NCBI RefSeq assembly: GCF_030930995.1
Contig: NZ_CP133217.1
Coordinates: forward strand, 434,001-498,000
Length of the DNA stretch: 64,000 bases
Origin: Thiothrix subterranea
Lineage (GTDB): Bacteria; Pseudomonadota; Gammaproteobacteria; Thiotrichales; Thiotrichaceae
Direction of reading: 5' to 3'
In this document: piece after piece, positions 36,560 to 45,930 of the stretch
How positions within the stretch are numbered: position 1 is the stretch's first letter
Layout: each line of letters opens with the position of its first letter
Made by a program: the position numbers and the translations under genes
The notes under the pieces: model-generated
Databases searched by the model: none
What the model was told of the DNA's origin: nothing
The model's input: the letters and a program-made list of their open reading frames with translations, nothing else

Positions 36560-39500
36560 GTGGCAAGAAATTTTATATCCGAAGATGACATTGAGCAGGC
36601 ATTGCTGCAAAAGCTGCAACACTTGCACGGTTTCGATGTACTGGATTGCCACACCGCCAACCCCTACGATCTGAATGACGGTTCGCAACGCCGTGACAAG
36701 CGCGATGTAATTCTCGCCGAGCGTTTACGGGAAGCCTGCGAACGCTTGAACCCGCACATTCCCGCCAGCGTTATCACCGAGGTGGTGGCAAAGCTGATGG
36801 ATCGCCGCATCGCGCTTTCCCCGCTCAAAGCCAATCAGGAACTCGACCAGTTTATCCGCGATGGCGTACCCGTCACTTTTGAGGATGCCAAGGGCGTGAA
36901 GCAACACGATTTCGTGCGCCTGATTGATTTCAACACGCCCGCCAATAACCGCTACCTCGCCGTGGCGCAATTGTGGATCAAGTCGCTGGGGCAAGCCCCG
37001 AAAGCTGCATACCGCCGCCCGGATGTGATTTTGTACGTCAACGGTTTGCCGCTGGTGTTTATCGAGCTGAAAAATTCTAACGTCAAATTGCGCAGTGCCT
37101 TTGATGGCAACCTGACGGATTACCTGCACGATATTCCGCAACTGTTCCACTGCAATGCGTTTTGCATTCTCTCCAACGCGCTGGAAACCCGCGTGGGCAG
37201 CTTTACCGCCGGTTGGGAACATTTCTTCCATTGGTTGCGGGTGGCAGATGAAAAAGAAGTGGTCAATCGCCCGCAAATCGAAGCGCAAGGCACATCCTTG
37301 GAATACGCCATCGCGGGTTTGTGTGAGCGCAGCCGCTTGCTGGATTACGTGGAAAATTTCATGATCTACCACAAGGGCAGCACCAAAATCATTGCGCAAA
37401 ACCACCAGTTTCTGGGGGTGAACAGTGCCTACCAGCGTTTCCTGCAACGCGAGCAGCACGACGGCAAGCTGGGGGTGTTTTGGCATACCCAAGGGTCGGG
37501 CAAAAGTTTCTCGATGATTTTTTACGTGCGCAAAATTTTCCGTAAGGTCAGCGGCAATTTCAGCTTTGTGGTGGTGACGGATCGCCAGGATTTGGACGGG
37601 CAGATTTACCGCAATTTCCTGAATACGGGCACGGTACAAAAAGAAGATGCGGCGCAACCCAGTAACGCTGAAGAGATGCGCAAGTTTCTGGGGCAAAACA
37701 AAAAGGTGATGTTCACCCTGATCCAGAAATTCCGCTACGACAAGGGCAAAGCCTACCCGCGCCTGTTTGACCCCAACGGCGGGCGCGAAGTCATTGTGAT
37801 GGTGGATGAAGCGCACCGCACCCAATACCAAAATCTGGCGGAAAACATGCGTGCCGGACTCAAGGGCGCACATTTCCTCGCTTTCACGGGTACACCATTG
37901 TTGGGTAAGGAGCGTAAAACCAGCGCGTGGTTCGGCGGTTACGTCTCGGAATACAACTTCCAACAAGCGATGGATGATAAAGCCACCGTGCCACTGTTTT
38001 ACGAAAAGCGCGTCCCCAAGGTGTTGATTCAGAATGAGGATTTGAGCGAAGAATTCTGTGCCTTGCTGGAGGATGAAAATCTGGATGCGGCGCAACAGGA
38101 CAAGCTGGAACGCAAATTCGCCACTGAAATGGAGGTGATCAAACGCGACGACCGGCTAGATACGATTGCACAAGACATCGTGTACCACTTCCCGCAGCGT
38201 GGTTATCTCGGCAAGGGCATGGTGATTACCGTCGACAAATTCACCGCCGTGACCATGTACGACAAGGTGCAGCAGCATTGGAAAGCCGAACTGAAAAACC
38301 TGCGCGGGCGCATCAATACCACCACCAATGAAGTTGAAAAAGCCCGCCTGAAAAAACGGCTGGAATGGATGAAGTCGGTAGAAATGGCGGTCGTGATCAG
38401 CGACCCAAAAGCCGATGAAGCGCGTTTCGCCCAGCAAAAGCTTGACATCAAGCCGCACATTACGCGGCTCGACCAGTTGGATGCCAACGGTCACGACATT
38501 GAACACAATTTCAAAGACCCCGAACACCCGCTACAACTGGTATTTGTGTGCGCCATGTGGCTGACTGGCTTTGATGCGCCCACCGTTTCGACGCTGTATC
38601 TCGACAAGCCGATGAAAGGCCACACCCTGATGCAAACCATCGCCCGCGCCAACCGCGTCGCGTCTTACAGCATCCAAGGTTACAGCGGCAAACCCGTGGA
38701 AAAGCAGCACGGTGAAATCGTCGATTACTACAACGTATTCCGCAATATGAAAAAGGCGTTGAAAGATTACGCGCAAGGCGACACTGGCGAAACCGTGCCG
38801 GTGCAGGAAAAAACCGAATTGCTGGTGTTGTTGGATGATGCGGTTGCCCAAACGCTGGCCTTTTGCCGTGAGCGTGACATTGACCTGAATGCCGTACTAG
38901 GTACGCAAGACACTTTTAAAAATATTGCGAAATTCAACGCTTTTGCCGACATTTTGCTGGGCAATGAGGAATGGCGCAAAGCCTTCAACGTCTACGACAA
39001 CACCGTGGCTGCCTTGTACGAAGCCTGCAAACCAGAGATTTATCAGCAAGCACCACGGCTGGACATTGCCGCCATTCAATACTTGCGCGGGGTAGTGGAT
39101 AGCTTGGTAGAAGGTGCAGATATTGAAGCCGTCAGCCAGCGCATTGCCGAATTGCTGGATGAAAGCGTGGTGGTGGATGATGCCGACGAGTTTCACCAGC
39201 GTGAATACAGCGCGGAATACCGCATTATCCAAAAAGGGCGCACATGGGATTTAAGCAAGATTGATTTCGACAAGCTGCGCGAAGATTTCACGGTGGCGCA
39301 GTACAAAAATATCGAGATTGCGGACATGCGAGCGTTCATTGAAGCCAAATTGCACAATATGATGACGCAAAACGTGACACGGGTGGCGTTTGCGGCACGC
39401 TTGCAGGCGATTATCGAGCGTTACAATGCAGGCAGTTCATCCGCCGACAACTATTTTGAGGATTTAGTGCGTTTCACCCAAGCGATGCAAACCGAGGATG

Positions 39501-39829
39501 AACGCCATGTGCGCGAAGGTTTGAGCGAGGATGAGCTGGAACTTTACGACCTGCTGAAAAAAGACAAGCTCACCCAGGCCGAAGAACAGCGTGTGAAACT
39601 GGCGGCGAAAGACCTGCTGATTCGCTTGTTACAGGAACACCCCAAAGTGTTGATACAAGATTGGTGGAAAGACAGCCAAACGCAACTGGCGGTGAAAAAC
39701 GCGATTGAGGGCGTGCTGGATAAGGATTTACCCGACAGCTATGACCGCGTGACCTTTAAAACCAAATGCGACAACGTGTTTGCGTTGGTGCTGGACTTTG
39801 CGGCTAATCGGCGTAAGTGGGCAGCCTAA
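36560..39829 (+). CDS. hsdR: Type I restriction enzyme R subunit
   Basis: A 1,089-residue protein from a GTG start (MARNFISEDDIEQALLQKL). The N-terminal nuclease core is present (RRPDVILYVNGLPLVFIELK, a D...ExK type). Helicase motifs follow: I (HTQGSGKSFSM), II (VMVDEAHRTQY), III (LAFTGTPLL), and VI-like QTIARANRV. The C-terminal coupling domain appears complete. The frame is intact although hsdM is truncated and hsdS is absent. HsdR cannot cut without HsdM/HsdS, so it is orphaned unless partners are supplied from elsewhere in the genome. Confidence 0.95.
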   Translation: MARNFISEDDIEQALLQKLQHLHGFDVLDCHTANPYDLNDGSQRRDKRDVILAERLREACERLNPHIPASVITEVVAKLMDRRIALSPLKANQELDQFIRDGVPVTFEDAKGVKQHDFVRLIDFNTPANNRYLAVAQLWIKSLGQAPKAAYRRPDVILYVNGLPLVFIELKNSNVKLRSAFDGNLTDYLHDIPQLFHCNAFCILSNALETRVGSFTAGWEHFFHWLRVADEKEVVNRPQIEAQGTSLEYAIAGLCERSRLLDYVENFMIYHKGSTKIIAQNHQFLGVNSAYQRFLQREQHDGKLGVFWHTQGSGKSFSMIFYVRKIFRKVSGNFSFVVVTDRQDLDGQIYRNFLNTGTVQKEDAAQPSNAEEMRKFLGQNKKVMFTLIQKFRYDKGKAYPRLFDPNGGREVIVMVDEAHRTQYQNLAENMRAGLKGAHFLAFTGTPLLGKERKTSAWFGGYVSEYNFQQAMDDKATVPLFYEKRVPKVLIQNEDLSEEFCALLEDENLDAAQQDKLERKFATEMEVIKRDDRLDTIAQDIVYHFPQRGYLGKGMVITVDKFTAVTMYDKVQQHWKAELKNLRGRINTTTNEVEKARLKKRLEWMKSVEMAVVISDPKADEARFAQQKLDIKPHITRLDQLDANGHDIEHNFKDPEHPLQLVFVCAMWLTGFDAPTVSTLYLDKPMKGHTLMQTIARANRVASYSIQGYSGKPVEKQHGEIVDYYNVFRNMKKALKDYAQGDTGETVPVQEKTELLVLLDDAVAQTLAFCRERDIDLNAVLGTQDTFKNIAKFNAFADILLGNEEWRKAFNVYDNTVAALYEACKPEIYQQAPRLDIAAIQYLRGVVDSLVEGADIEAVSQRIAELLDESVVVDDADEFHQREYSAEYRIIQKGRTWDLSKIDFDKLREDFTVAQYKNIEIADMRAFIEAKLHNMMTQNVTRVAFAARLQAIIERYNAGSSSADNYFEDLVRFTQAMQTEDERHVREGLSEDELELYDLLKKDKLTQAEEQRVKLAAKDLLIRLLQEHPKVLIQDWWKDSQTQLAVKNAIEGVLDKDLPDSYDRVTFKTKCDNVFALVLDFAANRRKWAA

Positions 39830-39915
39830 ACCGCCCTACCCTCGCAGTAAATTAGCCTAGTGCCACACTTGGGAATATAATCCCCGCTTGAACTTACACA
39901 CAGCGGATACTCCCC

Positions 39916-41271
39916 ATGAAACGCCTTGAACTGCTTGCCCCTGCGGGTACACTCAAATCCATGCGCCACGCCTTCGCCTACGGTGCGGATGCGGTCTACG
40001 CCGGTCAACCGCGCTACTCGCTGCGGGTGCGCAATAACGAATTCAAAAACGACAACCTCGCGTTAGGCATTGCCGAAGCGCATTCGTTGGGCAAGCAATT
40101 TTTCGTCGCCGCCAACATTTCCCCGCACAACAGCAAGATCAAAACCTTCATGGAAGACCTTGCCCCGGTGATCGCGATGAACCCCGACGCGCTGATCATG
40201 GCAGACCCCGGCTTGATTATGTTGGTACGCGAAAAATGGCCAGAAATGCCCATCCACCTTTCCGTTCAAGCCAACACCGTCAACTACGCCACGGTGAAAT
40301 TCTGGCAAAGTCTCGGCTTGACCCGCGTGATTTTATCGCGGGAATTATCGCTGGATGAAATCGCCGAAATCCGCCAAGAATGCCCCGATATGGAGCTGGA
40401 AGTCTTCGTCCACGGCGCATTGTGCATTGCCTATTCCGGGCGTTGTCTGCTCTCCGGCTACTTCAACCACCGCGACCCGAATCAAGGTACATGTACCAAT
40501 GCCTGCCGCTGGGAATACAAAACCACCGAAGCGGTTGAAGCGGCAGAAGGCAAATTTGTTCCCAAAGAAGCAGTGTTGTCGATGGATTTGTTCAACCAAG
40601 CGCAAAGCATGGGCAGTTGCGGCAATCAGGAACGTCACCCACTCGCGGACAAGGTGTATTTCCTCGAAGAAACCAATCGCCCCGGCGAATTGATGCCCGT
40701 CATGGAAGACGAACACGGCACGTATATCATGAATTCCAAGGATTTACGCGCCGTCGAACACGTCCAAAAACTCACCGAAATCGGTGTGGATTGCTTGAAA
40801 ATCGAAGGGCGCACCAAATCGCATTATTACGTGGCGCGGACTGCACAGACGTATAAGCAAGCGATTGACGACGCAATGGCGGGGCGCAGCTTCGACCCCA
40901 AATTGCTGGGCGTATTGGAAAATCTCGCGAATCGCGGTTACACCGACGGCTTTTACGAACGCCACCATACCCACGAATACCAAAACTACATGCAAGGCGC
41001 GTCGATGGGGCATCAGCAGCAATTCGTTGCCGAAGCCATGCGCGTTGACCGTGAAAATGGCTGGATTGAGCTGGATGTGAAAAACCGTTTCAGCGTTGGG
41101 GATCGGCTGGAATTGGTGTTACCGGAAGGCAACCGCGAACTGGTACTGGAACGCATGGAAACGATGGATGGTATTCCCGTCACCACCGCGCCGGGGAGCG
41201 GGCATAAAATGCGTATTCCGCTGCCGGACGGGGTAGATGGGAATATGATTTTGGTCAGCCGGTTTTTATAA
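39916..41271 (+). CDS. trhP: tRNA uridine-34 hydroxylation protein TrhP (U32 peptidase family)
   Basis: A 451-residue protein formerly called YegQ. LELLAPAGTLKSMRHAFAYG at the N terminus, the family signature ELEVFVHGALCIAYSGRCLL, and LKIEGRTKSHYYVA identify it. The cysteines of the Fe-S site are in CIAYSGRCLLSG and CTNACRW. TrhP makes 5-hydroxyuridine at tRNA position 34 using prephenate-derived chemistry. Start after CTCCCC is at ATG 39916. The 3' end overlaps the convergent DUF3301 gene by 6 nt. Confidence 0.93.
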   Translation: MKRLELLAPAGTLKSMRHAFAYGADAVYAGQPRYSLRVRNNEFKNDNLALGIAEAHSLGKQFFVAANISPHNSKIKTFMEDLAPVIAMNPDALIMADPGLIMLVREKWPEMPIHLSVQANTVNYATVKFWQSLGLTRVILSRELSLDEIAEIRQECPDMELEVFVHGALCIAYSGRCLLSGYFNHRDPNQGTCTNACRWEYKTTEAVEAAEGKFVPKEAVLSMDLFNQAQSMGSCGNQERHPLADKVYFLEETNRPGELMPVMEDEHGTYIMNSKDLRAVEHVQKLTEIGVDCLKIEGRTKSHYYVARTAQTYKQAIDDAMAGRSFDPKLLGVLENLANRGYTDGFYERHHTHEYQNYMQGASMGHQQQFVAEAMRVDRENGWIELDVKNRFSVGDRLELVLPEGNRELVLERMETMDGIPVTTAPGSGHKMRIPLPDGVDGNMILVSRFL

Positions 41272-41595
41272 TTCGTGCTGCTCGATCGTTGTGCCATCAT
41301 CTTGATCCAACTGCACCTGCTCCAACACGCGCCCGCGCAAGATGGCACGACCATGCCGCCGTTCCACCCCTTGCGCACTGAATTCAAACCCGTAAATGCG
41401 TCGCCACACCAAATGCCCCTGGCGATTACGGGTAGGTTTCATGCTTTCCAAGGATACGGTTTGATCTAAAAGCTGCACATCAATCTCCCGACAGGCCCGC
41501 ATCGCTGCCGTTATCGCACGTTCGCGGGCATTCATTGAATCAATCCAGAACCAAAGACCCAGCCCTAACAACCCCAATAGCAGCAAATTTTCCAT
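41266..41595 (-). CDS. DUF3301-like small membrane protein
   Basis: A 109-residue protein. The ATG at 41595 follows AAGGA. One N-terminal membrane helix (LLLLGLLGLGLWFWI) is followed by a soluble part with the family pattern AMRACREIDVQLLDQTVSL and RRIYGFEFSAQG. Function of the family is unknown. It is divergent from proC and converges on trhP. Confidence 0.75.
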   Translation of the reverse strand: MENLLLLGLLGLGLWFWIDSMNARERAITAAMRACREIDVQLLDQTVSLESMKPTRNRQGHLVWRRIYGFEFSAQGVERRHGRAILRGRVLEQVQLDQDDGTTIEQHEL

Positions 41596-41669
41596 TTTTG
41601 TCCTTGAAAATAGTAGAATGCACCCATTATTACGGAAATCTGCTAACGGATACACAGTAAAGAGCTTTT

Positions 41670-42512
41670 ATGGACACACCTAAACTCGCCCAAAAACCTA
41701 CCACCATTACCTTCATCGGCGCTGGCAATATGGCACGCAGCCTCATCGTCGGCCTATTGCAAGACCAAGCGAATGTCGTATTGCGCGTTGCTGACCCTGA
41801 CGAACACCAACTCGATGCCATCCGCAAACATTGGCCGGAAGTCACCACCACCACCGACAATCTTGAGGCCATGCAAGGCGCTGACCTGGTAGTACTCGCT
41901 GTCAAACCGCAAATTATGCGCAATGTGACCGAAAACCTTGCCAGCCATGCGCAACTCAGCCGCCCGCTGTTTGTTTCCATCGCCGCCGGAATTCGCGAGG
42001 AAGCGCTCAACCGCTGGTTGGGTGGCAATCAAGCGATTGTGCGTTGTATGCCCAACACCCCCGCTTTGGTGCAAGCCGGTGCAACGGGTTTGTATGCGAA
42101 TCAGCACGTATCTGACTCGCAACGCAGTGCAGCCGAAAGCCTGTTACGTGCTGTTGGCATTACAGTCTGGTTCGATGATGAAACCAAGCTGGATGCCGTC
42201 ACCGCCATTTCTGGCAGTGGCCCCGCCTACTTCTTTTTGGTCATGGAAGCCATGCAAGCCGCCGCTGAACAGCTCGGTTTACGCCCCGAAGAAGCGCACT
42301 TGCTGATTGTGCAAACCGCTCTCGGTGCCGCAAAACTGGCACTGGAAAGTGATGATTTACCCGGTGAATTGCGCCAAAAAGTCACCTCCAAAGGCGGCAC
42401 GACCGAAGCTGCTTTGAACGTGTTAACCACGGGTGGTTTGCACGATTTGTTTGCGCAAGCCTTGCAAGCCGCCGCCAGCCGTTCACGCGAATTAGCAGCC
42501 GCTAACAGCTAA
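41670..42512 (+). CDS. proC: Pyrroline-5-carboxylate reductase
   Basis: A 280-residue NADP-dependent enzyme for the last step of proline synthesis. ITFIGAGNMARSLIVGLL is the dinucleotide-binding motif, VLAVKPQIM and RCMPNTPALVQAGATGLYAN the core, and the C-terminal AVTAISGSGPAYFFLVMEAM with SKGGTTEAALNVL the substrate site. It starts the proC-yggT-yggU set, a common gammaproteobacterial order. Confidence 0.96.
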   Translation: MDTPKLAQKPTTITFIGAGNMARSLIVGLLQDQANVVLRVADPDEHQLDAIRKHWPEVTTTTDNLEAMQGADLVVLAVKPQIMRNVTENLASHAQLSRPLFVSIAAGIREEALNRWLGGNQAIVRCMPNTPALVQAGATGLYANQHVSDSQRSAAESLLRAVGITVWFDDETKLDAVTAISGSGPAYFFLVMEAMQAAAEQLGLRPEEAHLLIVQTALGAAKLALESDDLPGELRQKVTSKGGTTEAALNVLTTGGLHDLFAQALQAAASRSRELAAANS

Positions 42513-42540
42513 ATACACACCAAACAGGGGACAGTGGCTC

Positions 42541-43089
42541 ATGGAAGCACTTCAAAATATCGGCATTCTTTTGGTCGAGGTCTTATTTTCGTTCTATATT
42601 GGCGCAATACTGATCCGTTTTTTGCTGGCATTATCGCGGGCTAATTTTTACAACCCACTTTCACAATCGTTAGTGAAAATTACCAACCCGGTACTAGTCC
42701 CGCTGCGGCGAATGATTCCGGCGATTGGCAAACTGGATACAGCCTCGATTGTATTAGCGCTGAGTTTGAAAATTATTCAAACCCTACTGCTTGTCGCCTT
42801 GCAAGGCAGTGAAGCCAATTTACCGGTGGTGTTTGTGTACGCGATCATTGATTTGTTACGCACAGTGATCTACATCTACATAGCCGCCCTCATCATTCAA
42901 GCCGTACTCAGTTGGGTGGGCAATAGCCAAGGCAATCCACTGGCTGACCTACTGCACAGCTTAACCGAACCATTGTTGCGCCCTGTGCGCCAATTTGTAC
43001 CCGTGGTAGGCATGATGGACTTCGCGCCGATGGTGGCGATGTTGCTACTGTATATTGTATTGATTGTGCTGCAATCGTTCGGATTGTAA
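42541..43089 (+). CDS. yggT: YggT-family membrane protein
   Basis: A 182-residue protein with two similar halves, each with a pair of hydrophobic segments and the family's NPLSQSLVKITNPVLVPLRR or LADLLHSLTEPLLRPVRQF motif. Members are linked to osmotic shock and cell shape. It follows proC by 28 nt and precedes yggU by 4 nt, so the three are one operon. Confidence 0.92.
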   Translation: MEALQNIGILLVEVLFSFYIGAILIRFLLALSRANFYNPLSQSLVKITNPVLVPLRRMIPAIGKLDTASIVLALSLKIIQTLLLVALQGSEANLPVVFVYAIIDLLRTVIYIYIAALIIQAVLSWVGNSQGNPLADLLHSLTEPLLRPVRQFVPVVGMMDFAPMVAMLLLYIVLIVLQSFGL

Positions 43090-43093
43090 TGCA

Positions 43094-43384
43094 ATGACTG
43101 CGTTTTACCGCTGGGAAGACGATGTGTTGCACCTGTTTGTACGGGTGCAGCCAAAAGCAAGCAAAGATGAATTTGCAGAAGTGCAGGAAGACCGCATTCG
43201 CATAAGAATTACTGCCCCGCCCGTGGATGGCAAAGCCAATGCACATCTGCTGAAATTCGTGGCAAAAGCTTGTGGCGTTGCCAAATCCAATGTGCAGATT
43301 AAGAACGGCGAAACCGGCAGGAACAAACACTTGTGTATTGAATCCCCGGTTTGCTTACCGGCAGGTATTGAAAGAGCAGGCTGA
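43094..43384 (+). CDS. yggU: DUF167 (YggU) family protein
   Basis: A 96-residue protein starting at ATG 43094. VRVQPKASKDEFAEV, RIRITAPPVDGKANAHLLKFVAK and SNVQIKNGETGRNKHLCIE are the DUF167 signature. Function unknown; the family is broadly conserved and often next to yggT. Confidence 0.92.
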   Translation: MTAFYRWEDDVLHLFVRVQPKASKDEFAEVQEDRIRIRITAPPVDGKANAHLLKFVAKACGVAKSNVQIKNGETGRNKHLCIESPVCLPAGIERAG

Positions 43385-43419
43385 TACAGCATCAACCTGC
43401 TCCACACAACCGCTAGAGA

Positions 43420-43926
43420 TTAACGGTAGCCGCCGCCGCTATTGCCGCCACGATCACCACCGCGACCGCCGCGATCACCGCCGCCGAAGCCGCCACGATC
43501 ACCACCGCGACCGCCGCCGAAGCCACCACGATCACCGCCGCCGCTGTTGCCGCCGCCGAAGCCACCGCGATCACCGCCGCCGCCGAAGCCGCCACGATCA
43601 CCACCGCCACCGAAGCCGCCACGACCACCGCCGCTGCCGCCACCGAAGCCGCCACGACCGCCGCCACCTTCACGTGGACGATCTTCGCGTGGTTTTGCTT
43701 CGTTAACTTTGATGTTACGGCCTTGAACGGCTTGCTCGTTCAAACCTTGAATAGCTGCATTGCCTTCAGCACCGTCTGGCATGTCAACAAAACCGAAGCC
43801 CTTGGATTGCCCCGTCATTTTGTCTTTGATCATGCTAACGCTAGTTACTTCGCCATAAGCGGAGAACAGGTCGCGCAAGTCGTTTTCGGTAATTTTATAG
43901 GGCAGGTTGCCAACGTAAATATTCAC
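43420..43926 (-). CDS. RRM RNA-binding protein with long RGG-type Gly-rich tail
   Basis: A 168-residue protein. The RRM (residues 1-80) has RNP2 (IYVGNLPYKI) and RNP1 (SKGFGFVDM). From residue 85 the tail is almost pure Gly/Arg/Asp/Phe in a repeat close to GGGGDRGGFG, ending NSGGGYR. The DNA of the tail is a GC-rich, short-period repeat at 43435-43680 and may vary in length. RGG tails bind RNA loosely and can promote condensation. It is related to the RRM gene at 17899 but longer. Confidence 0.92.
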   Translation of the reverse strand: MNIYVGNLPYKITENDLRDLFSAYGEVTSVSMIKDKMTGQSKGFGFVDMPDGAEGNAAIQGLNEQAVQGRNIKVNEAKPREDRPREGGGGRGGFGGGSGGGRGGFGGGGDRGGFGGGGDRGGFGGGNSGGGDRGGFGGGRGGDRGGFGGGDRGGRGGDRGGNSGGGYR

Positions 43927-44165
43927 TGTATGTCATCTCATAAAAGCGTGTGCTGCTTGGGAATTTACGTTATAGATAATCAGTCACACCAAATTACCTG
44001 ATAACGATCGACCACTGTGGTCAATAGGTTATGCACTGTGAAACCTGTAAGTAAAAACGTGGCATCAAACTAACAAGGCTCACGGAACTTTCAAGTATCA
44101 GGCAAGTTATTTGGAGTGTACCCCAGTTTTTCACTGCGGGTAACAAAAATCGGATAATTGTCCGG

Positions 44166-45791
44166 TTAATTTTTCACATCAGCCAAAGTCCCTGAAAGAT
44201 AAGCCTTTAGGAAGCTGTCAAAATCCATTTTTTCACCGGCTTCAAGCACTTGCTGGCGGGCTAATGAGGCTTTAGCCTGCTGCTGGAACTCACCCGTCAA
44301 AGCCGGGTCAAGCGCCCGTTGCAGAAAATACTCACGGTGTTCTAAGGATTTACGCTGTGCAAACGCGAAAAAGCTCTCGTGGTTAGCCTGCATCTCTTCC
44401 AGCATCCGTGCCGATGGGGTGATGTCGGGGTTGTAGGCAAGCTGAATCTGGCTATCCAAACAATCGGTGTAACAGTCTTCCGCGTGTACCGTGTTCAGCA
44501 TTTCTGCCACGGGGCGCATCGCTTGTAGCAAATCTCTGGCTTGATCGCGCAACAATACGCTCTTACCCAAACAGCTTAAACGCACCTCAGGGTCACGCCC
44601 GCGATGCGCCGTCAACATCTGATTCTGATTGATGGCGTGAAACTCATCCGCAGACACCAGCGGGCTTTCCTGCAACAAGCAGAAATGCATAAAGACTTCG
44701 AGGAAAAAGAGCTGACGGCGCGTTAAACCGGCGGGATGGAAGGCATTCACATCAATCGAGCGCAATTCCACATACGCAATGCCGCGCCGATCCAATGCAT
44801 CGGTTGGTTTCTCAAAGCCTTGCAGTGGCTGTTTGGGGCGTACTGTGCTGTAATATTCGTTCTCGATTTGCAGGATATTGGCGTTTAATTGGCGGTATTG
44901 ACCTGCTACTTTCACCCCGATATTGGCGTATTCCGGGCAAGGTGTGTTAATCGCTTGCCGCAAGCTGCTCACGTAACTGTCAAGATCGTTGTAACACACG
45001 CTCACGCCGGTTTTGTTTTCCTTGCTATTGGTATAACCAATATTGCCCATGCGCAACGACGTGCCAAAAGGCTCATACAGCGTGTATTCGTTGAACTCCT
45101 CCATGCCTTCGGGCGCTTTTCTGCCACCGAGAAAGCTTTTGCAAATCGCAGGCGACGTACCAAACAGGTAAATAATCAGCCAGCCATAACGCTGCAAATT
45201 GCGCACTAAGCCCATGTATTGCGCATCACGGAACGTTCGCAATTCCCTCGCATCCCCCTGTACTTGCTGCCAAGGCTGCCAAAAAGCCTCGTCGATGGAA
45301 TAGTTGAAGTGAATTCCGGCAATGACTTGCATCGCCTTGCCGTAGCGCCAAGCCAGCCCTTCGCGGTAAATGTGTTTCATGCGCCCCGCATTGGAGCTGC
45401 CGTATTCAGCAATCCGAATATCGCGTTCTCCGCTTAGCACACACGGCATACTGGTTGTCCACAACAATTCATCGTTAAGTTGCTGGTACACAAACGTTTC
45501 GATATTGAGCAGAAAATCCAATGCCTCTGCCGCACGTTCCTGCGGTGGGGTAATTAACTCCAGCAACGATTCGGCGTAATCGGTGGTAATCCACGGGTGG
45601 GTTAAGGCAGACCCCAGCACTGCCGGATGATCCCGCTGCGATAAGCGCCCCTCAGACGACACTCGCAGGCTTTCTTTTTCCAGCCCGGTACGGGCATTGC
45701 GCAGGTAAGGGTGCAAATGGTGGGCATCAATCTCACGTAGGCGTTGTTCCAACAGGTGGTACACAGCGGTCTCCCGATTCAAACGAAACAC
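44166..45791 (-). CDS. gshA: Glutamate-cysteine ligase (proteobacterial type)
   Basis: A 541-residue enzyme that makes gamma-glutamylcysteine, the first step of glutathione synthesis. LRNARTGLEKESLRV, ITTDYAESLLELITPPQ, WTTSMPCVL, IAGIHFNYSID and YVELRSIDVNAFHPAG mark the GshA group I family. Length is slightly above that of E. coli GshA. Glutathione-type thiols are relevant to sulfane-sulfur handling in sulfur oxidisers, but no link is seen in the sequence. The 239-bp gap on its 3' side toward the RRM gene shows no clear feature beyond AT-rich sequence. Confidence 0.95.
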   Translation of the reverse strand: MFRLNRETAVYHLLEQRLREIDAHHLHPYLRNARTGLEKESLRVSSEGRLSQRDHPAVLGSALTHPWITTDYAESLLELITPPQERAAEALDFLLNIETFVYQQLNDELLWTTSMPCVLSGERDIRIAEYGSSNAGRMKHIYREGLAWRYGKAMQVIAGIHFNYSIDEAFWQPWQQVQGDARELRTFRDAQYMGLVRNLQRYGWLIIYLFGTSPAICKSFLGGRKAPEGMEEFNEYTLYEPFGTSLRMGNIGYTNSKENKTGVSVCYNDLDSYVSSLRQAINTPCPEYANIGVKVAGQYRQLNANILQIENEYYSTVRPKQPLQGFEKPTDALDRRGIAYVELRSIDVNAFHPAGLTRRQLFFLEVFMHFCLLQESPLVSADEFHAINQNQMLTAHRGRDPEVRLSCLGKSVLLRDQARDLLQAMRPVAEMLNTVHAEDCYTDCLDSQIQLAYNPDITPSARMLEEMQANHESFFAFAQRKSLEHREYFLQRALDPALTGEFQQQAKASLARQQVLEAGEKMDFDSFLKAYLSGTLADVKN

Positions 45792-45930
45792 CGATTACAG
45801 CATACAATCGCCAGAATACAAATTTCCTGAGCCTAACGTTGCCCCGCAACGCCAAATACTGGGGGAAAGCATACTTTCGCCCGCATTCCGATTATAGTTA
45901 AGCCTTCACACCCACAAACCGACTTGATGA

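Noticed and set aside
43435-43680. CRISPR-like regular repeats
   Set aside because: The repeats are short-period coding repeats (Gly/Arg/Asp/Phe) without spacers and without cas genes nearby.
43272-43726. Pro/Arg/His-rich reading frames on the plus strand
   Set aside because: They are the antisense of the Gly-rich tail of the RRM protein; composition follows from the repeat, and there is no start signal.
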